Numbered from the stretch's first letter, positions 11,106 through 23,901 are shown. The stretch: 64,000 nt of DNA from Astrocystis sublimbata (GCA_022453515.1 JAJNNY010000019.1:558001-622000); one strand, 5' to 3'. Translations and numbers: made by a program. Notes: generated by a model from the letters alone, not told the origin.

Positions 11106-11792
11106 ATGAAGCTGTCTACCGTCATTCTCTCTCTGGGCTGCATCGTCAGCAGTGTCCAGGCTGCTCCTACTGCGGGCCCGGAGCTTTTCAAACTCAAAGT
11201 TGTCTCGTGAGTGTGCCATACGTTCCTCTGAAGATATTTCTATTTAGCTGACGTCTCTGGTGTTCGGTTTTAGTTCCTCGAAAGAGCTCGATGGCCATTA
11301 CCTAGCGTCCAATGCTTCGACCCTTGGCATTTACGGAAGTGAAGACGTCTCCCCTATTCGGGTCTACCAGACTAGCAGCGCAAAGAAAGGCTGCAGCGAA
11401 CTACACACATATCCCATTGGCATTGTTGACCACGCACTCGGTCTCGTTGGCTCCAATGGCCTCATGACCCTTACCGACATGGTGAACCCCTTGGGTGCAA
11501 AGCCAGCAGACGGTCAAGATATGGAGTGGGATTCGTTCCGGATCTCGGACAGCAAGTTGACCAACGACGGCGAAGGCTATGGCACCTGGGTTGTCTTCCC
11601 CACGACCAAATCCAGCTGGACCGTGAAGTGGACAGACGGCAAGTCTTGACCTTCCCATCTGCCAAATAATCCCATGTCGGCATGCATCGACTAATGTTAC
11701 TTTCTTTGACAGGCTCCGCGTTTATGACGACGGACTACATGCCAATCGAGATCATGATGGAGGCAGCGGGTGATGGTCAGAACAATGAATGA
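11106..11792 (+). CDS. Small secreted protein, 181 aa, with a GC-AG intron
   Basis: Three exons (11106-11206, 11274-11638, 11713-11792). The N-terminus MKLSTVILSLGCIVSSVQA is a clear secretion signal with cleavage expected after VQA. The mature protein is about 160 aa, neutral and glycine-rich, with a single conserved-looking cysteine in the centre; I do not recognise a family. Intron 1 is an ordinary GTGAGT-TAG intron. Intron 2 begins with GCAAGT, the consensus for minor GC-AG introns, and ends TTGACAG; using it continues the frame smoothly to a TGA at 11790. Without it the protein would end right after WTDGKS at 11649. A TATA box and pyrimidine-rich leader suggest strong expression. Cell-wall protein or effector-like roles are possible but unsupported. 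Confidence 0.75.
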
Positions 11793-12914
11793 TGGACTGG
11801 CGACCTGAGGGAGCCGAACATTGGCTGACGGCGTAAGCCAAGGAAATTCCGGATGCTGAAATGCGACCTTGGGAGAAGTGTATGATGTGCTCCAAAATTG
11901 TAACGACTGTATTGGTAGATAAAAGTTGATGATCGTTCTGGCTCGTATTGGGCGTCTCTGGTGGTGTGTATCCGCCCTTGAAGTAGGCTGAGAAGTGGTG
12001 CACTGGTAGTAGCGCACTGCTAAAGACAATGTTCCAGCATGTGCGCAAGAATTTTGGCGATATATTTGTCAACTCCTTAACGTCTGGAGCTTGACACGAA
12101 CTCCATAAAGCGACAATTGTGCATCTTATCTTTGCCACGTTTCGGGCACCCTTTCGTGTTAGTGCTGTTACTTACAGAGAAGGATGCCGTGTCACAAAAC
12201 ATGTCCACTCTTTCAACTCCCTCCCCATAACAGGACGTTGCCAAGGCTTATAATTCAAGTAATAATAAGTAGAATCCACGGCTCTAGACTTACTTATATC
12301 ATATCTAATCACCAAACTTAGACCTATTGGTTTTTAAATACTGATTTGAAGATGTTGTTGTCCAGCAATGTAGGTGGCTGTAGCTGGGGGTTGCCTACTA
12401 TTTATTTTTAATTAGAAACTGAAGATGGGAGGTTACATAAGACAGTAAATTTGGCATCAACAACGAGACCTGTTAATTTGCCCTGAAACCAAGTTGCGAC
12501 AATCATCTTTGTAATTGGCCTGCTCGGACTTTGCCCCTCTACACGAAGCTTCAATTGGCCTAGCACTGCCTTCGTTGCTGTCCTGCCTCACCAAGGGGCA
12601 GTCCAGTGGGCCCCATATGCCAGGGTCTGTGTACCTAGGTACTCATTCACGGAAATTCCCATACAATTTGGTCGTTCGAGGCCAATCGTTGATTTCTAGA
12701 GTATATAAAGTTCAAATGCAATATTCAAAATCCAAAGTCGTGTAACCATTCTCGGGGACCAAGAGAACACATTTAGTTACTTTGCCGCGACGCTCCCTAC
12801 AACGCTGGATCAGCTCCACTGACGTCTCCCTCCACCCATTGGCTCATCTTTACCCCGAACATCGAGATCGGTACTACACGCTGAGTCGCAGACTTGAAGA
12901 AGTCGCCCGTTGTC
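11793..12914. other. Intergenic spacer
   Basis: About 1.1 kb, AT-rich around 12240-12440, with a TACCTAGGTA palindrome at 12632-12641. No gene seen; it should hold the promoter of the regulator that starts at 12915. Confidence 0.5.
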
Positions 12915-14650
12915 ATGGCCCGTAAAGGCAATGTGAAGGTTCGAACAGGCTGTTTGACTTGCAAGTTCGTTTCCTCGTTGCTTCGCGGCTGGATTGGACC
13001 CGCCTCCCTCGCTACCGCTCTTATGTCGGCTAATCAAAATCCTCATGGGTGTGTAGGATCCGAAAGGTAAAATGCGACGAGGAAAAACCGCATTGCAAAC
13101 GCGTGAGTGCTCATCTCTGACCCGGACGAGACCAGCGAATCTATTGATGTCCCGCGTCCATTTGTTCCTTCGTCTCATTGGTCTCAACACTCTCAGCGAC
13201 AACCAGAAATAAGCTGACCAAGCTGTGATACCTGTGCTCGGTTTAGTGTACAGGCACAGGCCGTAAATGCGATGGCTATCCACCAATCTCTACCTCATCG
13301 GCTCTGTCATGGCATCGGCCTCGCCACTTATTCCCCGACGTGAATAACACGCTGGAGAGGCGATCCTTGGAATTTTTCTGCGAGGTCGCCGCGCCGGTCC
13401 TCTCCGGCCCCTTAAATCCATATTTTTGGACTCATCTTATCCTTCAGTTCAGTCAAATGGAGCCGGCTGTTCGACATTCGGTTGTCGCAGTCGGTTCGCT
13501 CTACGAGCAGGTTCATCGTCATCGCAACGCCAGTTCCCTGTTGCCGTTTGATAATGGATTCGTCATCTGTCATTACAATGCAGCAATAAGACATCTGAAG
13601 ACTATGAAAAACGAGTCTTTGGTCCTCTTAGTGTGCATACTCTTCGTTTGCATAGAACTCATTCGTGGGAACAGAGATGGCGCAACCGAGCATTTCCAGC
13701 ACGGCATCTCCATCTTGCAAAGGGTGAAAACAATATTGCCGTGGGCTGAAGAATACCTATCACCTATCTTTCAGCGCTTGAGTTTAATACCCTTCTTTTT
13801 CTCGGAAGTCGGTCGCTCGCAACCTCAACTCTTATGTCTGGACGAGACTATCCCTCCGTTCTCCTCTTTGGCAGATGCGCAGTTTCGTCTAGATGGGATT
13901 ATATGTCGTACCATCAAACTAGTCCGATGTGGTGACCCGTATCGTCTCAGCCATTTGATACAGAAGGCAGTGTCCCCGGAACTCATCGCTGAACAAGCCC
14001 TTATGCGCACGCTGCTTGATGATTGGCATTCGAGACTCGCGCAACTGGCTTCCAAGTTCCCGTCACTCAACCCGACGCCGGTCGATAGATGCAACATGTT
14101 AATTCGACATCAAATATGCCGCGTGTGGATAGAGACACCGTTCGATTTCTACCAAACTTCATATGACGAGCACCTCAAATCGTTCATGTCAATTGTCGAC
14201 ACAGCGTCTGAAGTTGAGTCCCTCAACTATGGCGCCAAGCCTGTACAATTTACCTTTGAGATGGGTTTCATGCCCCTGCTGTTTTTTGTCGTGACAAGAT
14301 GCCGCTGTCTCGACACCAGACTGCGGGCGCTGTTGCTGATGAGGCGATTGGGAGCCGCTAGGGAAAACTTGTGGGAGATCGGCATCATGTTCGCCGCCGC
14401 CAAACGCACTGTGGAAATAGAGCACGGCACGATTCTGACCGATGAGGGGTATGTATCTGTCGCGCCTTCGTGCCCGGGTTTTCCTCCGGATGAGCTGAGG
14501 GTTCGAGATTTTACGAGTGAGCCGCAGCCAGTTACACAACTAGCAGACGGCGTTGAAAAAGTGGGCAAATTGGGAGGCTTTTTCATGCGAGCCCCCGATG
14601 ATCGCATATATGTCCGATCAGAATTCTTCCCACTGCCTACCTGGGCATGA
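12915..14650 (+). CDS. Zn(II)2Cys6 transcription factor, 499 aa
   Basis: Three exons (12915-12964, 13057-13102, 13247-14650). The first 45 residues form a binuclear zinc cluster with the exact spacing C-x2-C-x6-C-x6-C-x2-C-x6-C (CLTCK, VKCDE, HCKRC, RKCDG); both early introns interrupt it, so exon order is confirmed by the motif itself. The rest resembles the helical fungal-specific regulatory region (PAVRHSVVAVGSLYEQ and later helices). It is a short regulator of the kind often found beside catabolic or secondary-metabolite genes. The nearest partners are the sulfite-oxidase-like gene (convergent) and the dienelactone hydrolase, but no functional link can be shown. The first intron has an atypical GTTCGT donor, supported by frame and motif. 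Confidence 0.85.
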
Positions 14651-15049
14651 ATTCCTTGTTCCCAGAATTACCCAAGGGCATTCCAATCTCTCCAGTCGTG
14701 GCATCACAATACGTGCGTACAAATGACACGTTCGACTTGCTCAATGTCCATGAAGGTGTTCGAAATGGAAGGCCGTCACTGTCGCAAAGACTCTCCTCAG
14801 GATTCAAGTGAGAGGCAAGACCCGGATTTGACACAATGCGTTGTTTGAAAGAAAAGAGTGTCACTTGTCTCGAGTATTCAAGATCGAAATTGAAAGATAG
14901 TTGACCCTTTCGAGGTCATTTACACAACTCTTTAGTGACACCAAGCTGCGCAGCGGCAATTGTGAACTCATATCGGCGTTTATAAAATGGTCACCTTTCC
15001 AATGCCTATAGCCTTCAAAGAGGCGAAATCCACCACGTGAAGGAGAGTC
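14651..15049. other. Intergenic between convergent genes
   Basis: About 400 nt between two 3' ends; it probably holds both 3' untranslated regions. Nothing else seen. Confidence 0.5.
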
Positions 15050-17418
15050 TCAGACGTCAGCATCCCGTGGCCCATTCTCAGTAAAGTAGTCCTCGTACTC
15101 GTCCCAGCTCATGGTCGGGAACTCCGTGGGTCGGGTAAGCGGCACGAAACTAATTTTCCGCTTCTCGAACTCTTCCAATCTCGCCCTCGTCCTCTGCTTA
15201 CTCTTGTTGACGCTATATATCCTCACCCTGTGCGCACTACTGGTGACATGCAACCCCCAATTCCAAGTATTTCGCACCTCGGTGGGTTGAGTATCTACTC
15301 AATGTTAGCATATCGTCAAACACAAAAGAATTTTTCTGGACGTTGGCGCGTACTAAGAAACAGTTAGCTGGAATCGCACTGCAACAAGGAAAGATGGAGG
15401 TCTAAGAGGACAGAGTCGTGGGATGTCTCGGCACATACCTCAGACTGTTGTCCCAACAGCGAACAACAAGCTCAATCCAACCTTCAACATCACAAGGCAC
15501 CTCCGTGCGCCATGTTCGCCATGCGAATTTGTGCTTTGGACTGAGATTTCCGACGGGGACCGCATACCATGAAAACCCACCGTTGATGCTTACTTCGACC
15601 CGCTCGGGCCATCGACCACCCCCGGAATATGCCCAGCCTTTGACCGATATCTTGCCATCGTGTATCACAACTTGCTTATTCCAAGGGGACATCTGTATAG
15701 CGAATTAGCAAGACAGCCGGAGCTACAATAGTAGACAGAGCGAAGAAAGCCGCCACCCCCGGGAATAACGGGTGACTGGTACCCTGAGGACACCCTCGAT
15801 ATATTGTTGATGAACAGAGTTTGAAAGGCGACTTACGATGGCGCTGCTAACAGGCATCTCCTGTATCTGTATGCCATCTGTCCAGCGTTGATTGTGTTTG
15901 CCCACCTGCTGATTGAAATACAGGTATTCCTTGCTCTGCACTGGCGCGCGCGTGGGCTCCTTGAGCGCTGTGATCCGATACAGCCATTTCACGCTTCGCG
16001 CGCCGATGTAACCCATGACCACAGCACGAATCGGAGCGCCATGAATCTTGGGGAGCGGCTCGCCGTTCATCTCCCACACGAGCATGACCTCGTGCGCTCG
16101 CACTTTGGAGTACGGCACGCTGATTGCGTAGTTCATGACCTCGTTCTGCTTGAAGTAGGTGTCGGCACCGACGAGCTCAAGATGCTGCGCACCGTCAACT
16201 AGGCCGCCGCAGTGCTTGATCACTTTCTTCAGCGAGACACCAACGTAGCGCGCTGTGCCGATAGCGCCTTCGGCCCACGGTGCATTGATCATCTCGTCGC
16301 CCTCGCCGGCGTAGAGCGCAATCTGTTCGATTCGGCGAGTACCGCTGCATTGGATCGTGACTAGTCTTTCCATGCGCGGGAATCGGGTTGTGTCTTGGAG
16401 ATCGGCTAGCGTGAGTCTTTTTGGCTCTCTCACAAGACCCTCAAGCCTCAGGAACCATGACTTCGGGTCTATGGACGGTATCCTGTTCTTGTTTGAGATG
16501 TTATACTCCACGCGGCTTGTATTGGGCATGACTTACCCCCCGTGATTTCGTATGAAGTGTAGTGGGTTGGGAGTGATGTCGTGTTCAGTGACGAGTTTCT
16601 TCGGTGGCTCCCCATTATACGGGAACTGAAGAAGGTGAAGCATCTTCGGGTCTTTCTCTTTCTGCACGATAGCCCACGATTCATCGGGCACGTTTTTCAG
16701 ACGGCCGCCAACTTTGAATGGAGTGTTAGTTCATCGCTCTCTCAAGGCCAAGCCAAGCAGCAGTGTCATGCTGTGGTTATATCACTCGCCAATGATGGCC
16801 AAATCTAAGAAAAGAAGAATGACACCGACACTGGTCTGGGCAACAATGGAACAGTACTCAAGTCACTCACTTGCGCGATGCCATGCTTTCCATCGCACAC
16901 CTATATTTCTTCATTTAGCGTGAAGCCAGTCATATCGTTGCTGAGTACTCGCCTTCCAACACCGGATTCGTGCCCGGAATCTGTTCAAGTTGGAATTCCG
17001 GAGGAGGAGGGAACTCCTGCGATATCAGGATCTCATGGGCCGCCTTCCTTTTCTCAGGGTAGTCCTCCCACTCTACATATCTGCCCATAAGCCATTAGAC
17101 GTCAATCGTCAAACGAATCATTCGATTGTGCTTACCCATCCCAACCCGGGAGCTCATTCTTGGCGAGCCCGTCGTCGAACTTGCGCTCAGGCGGAGTGAT
17201 GGGCTTCTGGGGTCCAGCAAGAACCTTTGGGCCACCATGCCCTTTCGTCTGATCAAGCAGGTAAAGCTCTCCGCCTGCTATACCTTGTTCGACCAGCCAT
17301 TCGTCCTCCGGCTAGCAAGGTTGGTTAGTGGAAACTATTCTGGCATGATCACAAGACAATGGCCATCGCGAACCTGAGTATCATGTCCTGGTTCTCTGAT
17401 TGGAATATCTCCCTGCAT
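15050..17418 (-). CDS. Sulfite oxidase-family molybdenum cofactor oxidoreductase
   Basis: Eight exons: 17418-17374, 17311-17136, 17080-16953, 16900-16871, 16711-16537, 16482-15837, 15692-15439, 15294-15050; about 566 aa. The molybdopterin-binding domain starts near residue 160 (PHFIRNHGG-like element, then GLVREP, LTLADLQ) and has the molybdenum-ligating cysteine in VTIQCSG near residue 230. The Mo-co dimerisation domain follows (KISVKGWAYSGGG, GWIELVVRCWDNS, WNWGLHVTSS). No cytochrome b5 domain is present. The ~150-residue N-terminal extension is of unknown role. Intron 3 starts with GCGAGT (a GC-AG intron), forced by frame. The last junction is one base out of frame: donor GTATGT at 15438 and acceptor TAG before 15294 leave one base too many. 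It could oxidise sulfite or another substrate; the substrate is not deducible. Confidence 0.8.
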
Positions 17419-19691
17419 TGTTTCAAGGTCTTCAAGTTCTTCTTTGCGTCTCTTTCTCACGAGAAAACACGTAGTTTGGGAAGAGGAGTTGTGAGCTACT
17501 CTGCGTTTGGGGTAGATGGGGTGAAAGTCTAAATATTGGGTTCCTCCGATGCGCGGGGCTCTAAGTGCGATACCATCATTGACCCATTCCCGTGTCACTA
17601 TTACATGGTACGGCAGTCATGCATGATAAGCTTGCATGCCAGTTCGTTGCGCCTAGCTGCGCGAATAGCTAGGGTGGTGCTTCCCTTGAAGTAGAGCAGT
17701 GAGAGGTTTGGAATCATGTGAATCGCTCCGAGCTTCTTGTTTGGGCTGTTGCTGATGTTGATGAAGTCTTCTTCCACCCACGGGCATCATAGTAAATCTT
17801 GTGCTCCTAGATATTGTTAAGATGTCTCCGAGCAGCTGCCTTTACACAACTGCACGTGCTGAGAGTAGGGTTATGTGAATTGCCTTCCAATTGATGACAA
17901 CAAACTGTTTGTGTTGTACCAATCGGTCGCGACCTCAGTCATTGACACCATGCATTGATACAGTATTAATACAGCCTACGAAAGCTTTCGCTAGGTTATG
18001 TGATTGGCCAGGTCAGCTTCACTTTTCACGCGTATCCTGATTTCTATCGACGTCCGATTCATTGACGTTGTATCTTGCTGCACACGTATGCCATCCTCAC
18101 GCTTCAGATGTCTTCTCATACTGGCGGGTGGTTTATCACAACTCCACGGAACGTGCTTGGGAAAGGACCTGATCCGAATTTTACCAATTTCATTTCCATT
18201 GAATCAGAGGCGTTTGCTTAGGGATGAGACTCCAAGTGCACACACAATCGAGTGAGCCCCAGGTACCCCGTGTTGTTGAGGCAGATCATCGCAATTTACA
18301 AACCTGCCACCCCCGCCCGCTTCGTCTACATACTACCTACCTAGCCAACACGAATTTCCACATGGCGCTCAGTAAGCACAAGTATCTTGATTGGTCCTAC
18401 CTAACGAGAAAGCAACCATGCAATGCAGGATCGGTTTTCGGCATATTAGGCATGTTTGTTCCTACGCCCTTTGATGTCCTCTTTCGTCTTCAGTGTCGGA
18501 AATATGGACGAAGCTCTGTATAATGCCCCATTTTGGTACCCTTAAACATTTTGTTCGTTTTCGTGACAGTTGTAATGCTTGGTTGGGACACCGCCCTGGA
18601 TATGATGTAAAAATGACGGGTAATAATGATCTGGGGTTTAGTTACGGTAAGGGATTCTAGAATATGCACCGTCCCTGGTGCCAACTCGCCAGCCCAGGAA
18701 CAATCAAGCTCGTAGAGATATCAATCAATCGCTGTATCTACCTTAAGTACCTAGGTGGGTATGGAGATAATTACTTTGTGCAACGACCTCGGGATATCTC
18801 ATTGGTTCCTCCAAGCGCAAAAGGTGTTAGACTTCCAAGGGTTATGTAATGTGCTACGTATACACAGTGCGTAGTGAATTTCATGGTACAGTTTGGAAAG
18901 ACATACGTACTGTATGTTGCCGGGCTAGCCAGTTCCCCGTGAGTACATGCGACCTAGAAAACATCATCTTTCCCTCTGTAAGCATCTTGAGTGAAGGAAT
19001 CTAGTGTGTCACTAACTCAACGCTAACCATCACATTTCACCCAGCTTTCTGACCGTCCCTACTTACCTGTCGGACCTCGGATCTCCGCGATAATCACCGA
19101 GCTACATAAGGCACACCATGGAGCCTTCTTATTTACCGTCCGTATATTCTCAGGCATTCTCAAAACGATTGAACGCTACTCAATTACTTCTTCGGCATGA
19201 GTCATGCGGGGTGAACTTGACGGATGTATGGAAATAGCGCATTGAGGCGCATTACCATCGAGTAGCGTGGCGGGCTTGCAGCATTCCGAACATTCACCTC
19301 GATTCCCTTGAAGCACCTAGCAGCAATGGAAGCAGCAACGGGGTTTGCGGGAGCGTGAAACTCCGCTCCGTACAGCAGCCCTGAGGCAGGCCACACGACG
19401 ATTGGCAGCTAGTAGCGCTGATAGCTTACCTCACCTGATGACCCACCCGGTACAGCCGAAGGAACAAAGTGTCTCGGTAAGGGAGATAAGATCTTAGTCC
19501 ACTGTCTAGTAGGCTGCGTAGATTGACCAAGAGCAACCTTGACAATGCGATATATTAATGGGCTAGTCCTGGGGGTTGGGTGTCAGCGCCAGATTCTGCG
19601 AATCTTCACTGCGTCTGTAACATATCCATCCTGAATATAGCATCTAAACCTTGGTTCAGTCTATTTCTGTTCAGTTGAGTAGGTGCTCAGA
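17419..19691. other. Long gene-poor spacer
   Basis: About 2.3 kb between divergent genes. Open frames are short, scattered and without motifs. A TACCTAGGTG element lies at 18748-18757. I see no gene. Confidence 0.5.
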
Positions 19692-20764
19692 ATGTCTTGT
19701 CCAGCTTGTTTCACCGGTGGTGTCCACGAGGGCACTCCAACGGGAACAATCACCAAGCTCCATGGTCTCGATGTCTACGTCGCTGAGCCTGCCAGTGGAA
19801 ATACACCAAAGGGCATCATCGGTAGGTGGGCTTTTTGGATCGGCGTCTGCAGACTGACTGCGGCATTGACTGAGTTTGCATGTTCAATGAAAGTTGCTGA
19901 TCACAAGCGGGATAGTGCTCCTACCTGATATCTTTGGCTGGGATTTTGTCAACATTCAATTGATGGCGGATAGCTTCGCGAAGAAGAAGGATTATCGGGT
20001 TTATTTACCAGATTTCATGGATGGTCAGACCTCCCTGCAGCTCGGAGCCGACTTCGGTATCGCTTGTAGCATTGTGCATCGTCCGCTAACGGTGATGCAG
20101 GCAACGCCGCGTCGCCCTCAATCATCAACTCCATGCAGAAGGTCCTGGCAGCAAAAACATGGTACGAGACCTCAAAACCGTAAGTGTGCCCTTCCCTAGG
20201 TGGTCCATGACAAATAGTCTTGACTGACCTAGTATCCGATGAAGCTATCATGTCGTGTCGCTTCTGACAGTCGCCCTGCCTGCGGTCTATTGGAACCGAC
20301 CTGGAAAGACCTGGCCTACAGTTAAGTCTTTTATGGAGGCACTGCGTCTGAATGAAGCCGCTCACCTTCCCGTCGCTGTAACCGGCTACTGCTGGGGTGG
20401 CAAGCACGTCGTCACACTGGCTGAGGGCTTCGAGATCAACGGCAAGCCACTCATCGACGTGGGCTTTACGGCTCACCCCAGTTTCTTGACCCTGTTCGAG
20501 GATATCGAGAAAATTATGGTCCCCGTCAGCTTCGCCATACCTGAGAGCGACAACCAAATTCCCCTCGAGAAGGCGAAGAAGCTGGGAGAAATCGTCCTAG
20601 CAAAGCCCGAGGGTCAGAAGGGGGAATCCCGCATCTATCCGGGTTATGGTCACGGCTTTGCTTGTCGCGTGGACGTGACCAACGAAGACCCCAAAGGAGC
20701 CGCTGAGGCCGAAGATCAGGCCCTAGCGTGGATCGAAAAACATTTTGACGGTGTGAAGTATTGA
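19692..20764 (+). CDS. Dienelactone hydrolase-family alpha/beta hydrolase
   Basis: Four exons (19692-19821, 19916-20023, 20101-20179, 20245-20764), 278 aa, all junctions in frame. The start MSCPACFTGGVHEGTPTG is characteristic of fungal dienelactone hydrolase-like proteins. The nucleophile elbow is GYCWGG with Cys155 in place of the usual serine, and the catalytic histidine is H242 in YGHGF; the acid is probably the aspartate in PESDNQIP. Carboxymethylenebutenolidase converts dienelactone to maleylacetate in chlorocatechol breakdown, but most fungal relatives have unknown substrates. No signal peptide, so cytosolic. The acceptor of intron 3 (GATGAAG) is unusual but required by frame. Confidence 0.85.
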
Positions 20765-22695
20765 AGAGCAAATTGGGAAGTTGTTGCGAATAAATTGGAC
20801 CGCACGCTGATGCCAGCTCGTATATGTCGAGCTGAAACAGCAAGCGGTCTGGTTGAGCGTGAATCTGGGCTCCTCAGGTGGTGTTGGCGGATTCTCTGTA
20901 CCAACATGCACTGGATCGACGGCGAAGGTGGCGTTTCTCGTTCTGTTGCCTCGCGGCAAGATTCCCCTTCGAATTTCCGACGTGTATGCAGACTAGTCAC
21001 GCTACACAACATATCACTGCATCCCTCCTTCTCGCATCTCATCTTTTCATTTACCTGTCGCTCGCCGAGGCCCGTGCTGCAAACTTCTAATTACTTTTAT
21101 CAAGTATTCTCATGCAAGAAAAATTTCCCTTCAAGGCTGCTTGCTCTTTCTCTCGATGGCTGAGCTTGGCGCCCTTCGGCAGTATTGTCGACCTGTCTTA
21201 AGAGCACAGATTCTTTCCCAGGGAAAAAATACCGTCAAGATTTTCATTGCCATTTAGGTAGCGTTGCCCTGTGCATATTGGGCTGGCTGTCTTACCTTGC
21301 TGTCGATCAGGCCAGGAACACAATTCTTCTGCGGCTCGCCGACCATTCTGGCGTGGCTTGCATCATGTTCCACCTGGGTACAGGAGAGGGCCGCAAAGCA
21401 CAGCATATCTAAGCTGTGATGTGTAACAAGCAAGATAGAACTCAGCAGGTTTTCCGCGTTCGCGATCATTTGATCGCAAAGATCGGAAGATGAGCTTGGC
21501 CTACTGGCTCTTGTTTTCTTGTCACTGTCGTGCATGGTCACGACTAGGACAAGTTGTGGTTGATGGGCACTTAGGTGCAACAGTCACTGACATCGGGTCT
21601 AGACTCGAGATCTGAACAAACGTGTCATTTTGAACTGAGGAATCTCGGTTTACCAAGAGCAACATTTGCCCGACTCAGCACTGCTGGGTCGGTATCTCCC
21701 GATGCTGCATGCCCGGGACCGAAGCATATGTACGTGATACAATACGAAATCCGATTGTATTTACCCTTGTATCGCGCCTTGTGCGTTGAAGTCGAGCTCT
21801 GACTCGTTGTATGCCCAAATGACATTATAACTAGACTGCCGGAGATCCGTACAATATTACCAGCGCTGAGCCTTGAAGTTCGGCCCGTGGATGGCCTACC
21901 AATATCGTCGCGTCATTCATCATGTGCGCGAAGAAATCCTATGGTGACATTGTCACATAGGGCAATTCTATCATATTTCGGTCCATGCAAACCCGATTTT
22001 TTGCTAGCCTGCAATCAGCGACGATGCAGCCTAGCTGACAGCCAGGGATTGTGGAATAGTCCGAAGTCGCCGACATGCTGCAACATCACCGCTTCAGGGG
22101 TGCCTTCGTGAGTCCATAGATCAGGCGGCTCTTACGTGGCATGCACATTGTGGTCCGCTCACCGTAATTCGCCTGGGGCTAGAAAATGAACGCCCGCAGT
22201 ATTCGTGGGATGCGCCCATCATCACCACCCTTGCAAAGCCTCATGCACGATACAACCATTGATCGACAGTGGAAGCAGGACCACACGTGGGATAGTATAT
22301 GCGAGGACTGACCACGTTCTAGCCCAATAGCGAGGAAAGAATGCGCCTAGATCGCAGCCTACCTGTCAGGCCGCAGCTTGCTCGCAGCAACAACAAGGTC
22401 GGTGTTTTCCCAGACCCACGGCCATGGCGACTGGCACTTTAGACAGAAGACCTCGGGACCACGGTGATAGACTCGAAATTGATATACAACATGGGTATAT
22501 ATAAGTATGGGCATCTCAGCCATTCAGAACTTCCTTTCCAATGCAGCAGCTCGCTAATCTCATCGAGTGCCTGCAGATCGCCAGCCGAGTATCATTTTGA
22601 AGCGCGGCTCGCCACTTTATTGGCAGATTCATACATCGCTTAGCTAGGTCACCTTGTCACTATTTCCATCCGGCCACCGATAAAACAAATCAGAT
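20765..22695. other. Long gene-poor spacer
   Basis: 1.9 kb with no credible gene on either strand. The right end carries the promoter of the peroxidase gene. Confidence 0.5.
22495..22505 (+). promoter_or_regulatory. TATA box of the peroxidase gene
   Basis: TATATATAAG lies about 190 nt before the ATG at 22696. It is the only strong TATA-like element in the upstream kilobase. Confidence 0.4.
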
Positions 22696-23901
22696 ATGCG
22701 GTTCTCCAATGTCTTACTCGCCTGTGCTGCCACTCAAACGCTTGCTCACCCAGGCATGAGCAAAATTGTGGCCGAGATCGAAGCCCGGCACGACCACGTT
22801 CTTGGACCCCGCTCCGCCATCCTTCTCGGCGACCTTCTTTCGGGCATATTCACCACTGTGGGACATACCATCGCCGACATTCTTCAGCTCGCAAAGTCGG
22901 CCATAGACCCCGGTAGTAATCCGTACAAGCCACCTGGACCGCTGGGCTCCCGCGCCTGCAACCGGGATGACCTCTGTCTATGGTACTACATTGCCACGGA
23001 CATGTGGGGTTCTTTTGCCGATGCGGACGGCTGCACTGAACTCGGGCGCGGGGCGATCCGACTCGGCTTTCATGATGCCGCCGCGTGGGACGTGAAATCT
23101 CCCTACGGTGGAGCGGATGGCTCGATTCTTCTATCAGACGAGTTCAGCCGCCCCGAGAACCGCGGGCTGGAAGAGATATTTGGCTTGACAAGGACTTACT
23201 ATAGCAAGTACCATCCTTACGGTGCAGGAATGGCAGACATCATCCAGCTCGGCGCCATCGTCGGGACCGTCTCCTGTCCAGGGGGTCCGCGAATCCGCGC
23301 CTTCGTGGGTAGGAAGGATAATCCCCGCGCCGCACCGCCCGGAAAGCTGCCGTTGCCCTTCATGGACGCGCCTGAGCTTATCAATCTCTTCATCCAGAAG
23401 ACGTTTACTGCCAGTGATCTCGTAGCTCTTGTGGGCGCGCACACGTCCGCGAGACAGCGTTTCGTTGATCCCAGCCGAGCGAATGCCCCGCTGGATCCCG
23501 ATCCGCAGATTTGGGATGCGTCGTTCTACAGCGCGACACTGACGGGAAACAATCAGACGTTCCTGATCCTGCATAGCGATAAGTCGCTCGCGACCAATCC
23601 AGCGACGAGGGGACAATGGAACACGTTCGCCGGCTCTAACGGACAGGCCCAGTGGAGTCCCGTAAGTGCCCAGTTCACTTATATGTTCTTGCTGCCACAA
23701 GAGTGCGTGCGGTCGCTAATTTGTTTCTCGTCATTGTAGCAATATGCACAGGCTTACTTTCGCATGAGCATGCTTGGCGTTAACAACCTCAACCATCTCA
23801 CGGAGATAACCAAGATTATACCTTCGCGTGAACAGACAGGAACTCCTGCTCCTCCTCCGCCCGCTTCTCCGCCCACAGGTCCGAAACTGCATTTCACATG
23901 A
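22696..23901 (+). CDS. Secreted class II fungal heme peroxidase
   Basis: Two exons (22696-23661, 23740-23901), 375 aa. An N-terminal signal peptide (MRFSNVLLACAATQTLA) is followed by a plant/fungal-type secretory peroxidase domain. The distal Arg and His are in RLGFHDAAAW, the distal calcium site in GGADGSILL, and the proximal heme-ligand His in LVALVGAHTSARQRF. The enzyme would use H2O2 to oxidise phenolic or other organic substrates outside the cell. The protein ends in a proline-rich tail (GTPAPPPPASPPTGPK), which is unusual and may act as a linker or wall anchor. I did not see the Mn-binding acid triad or the exposed catalytic tryptophan of white-rot ligninases, so a generic ascomycete peroxidase is most likely. 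It lies 0.75 kb before fahA on the same strand. Confidence 0.85.
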
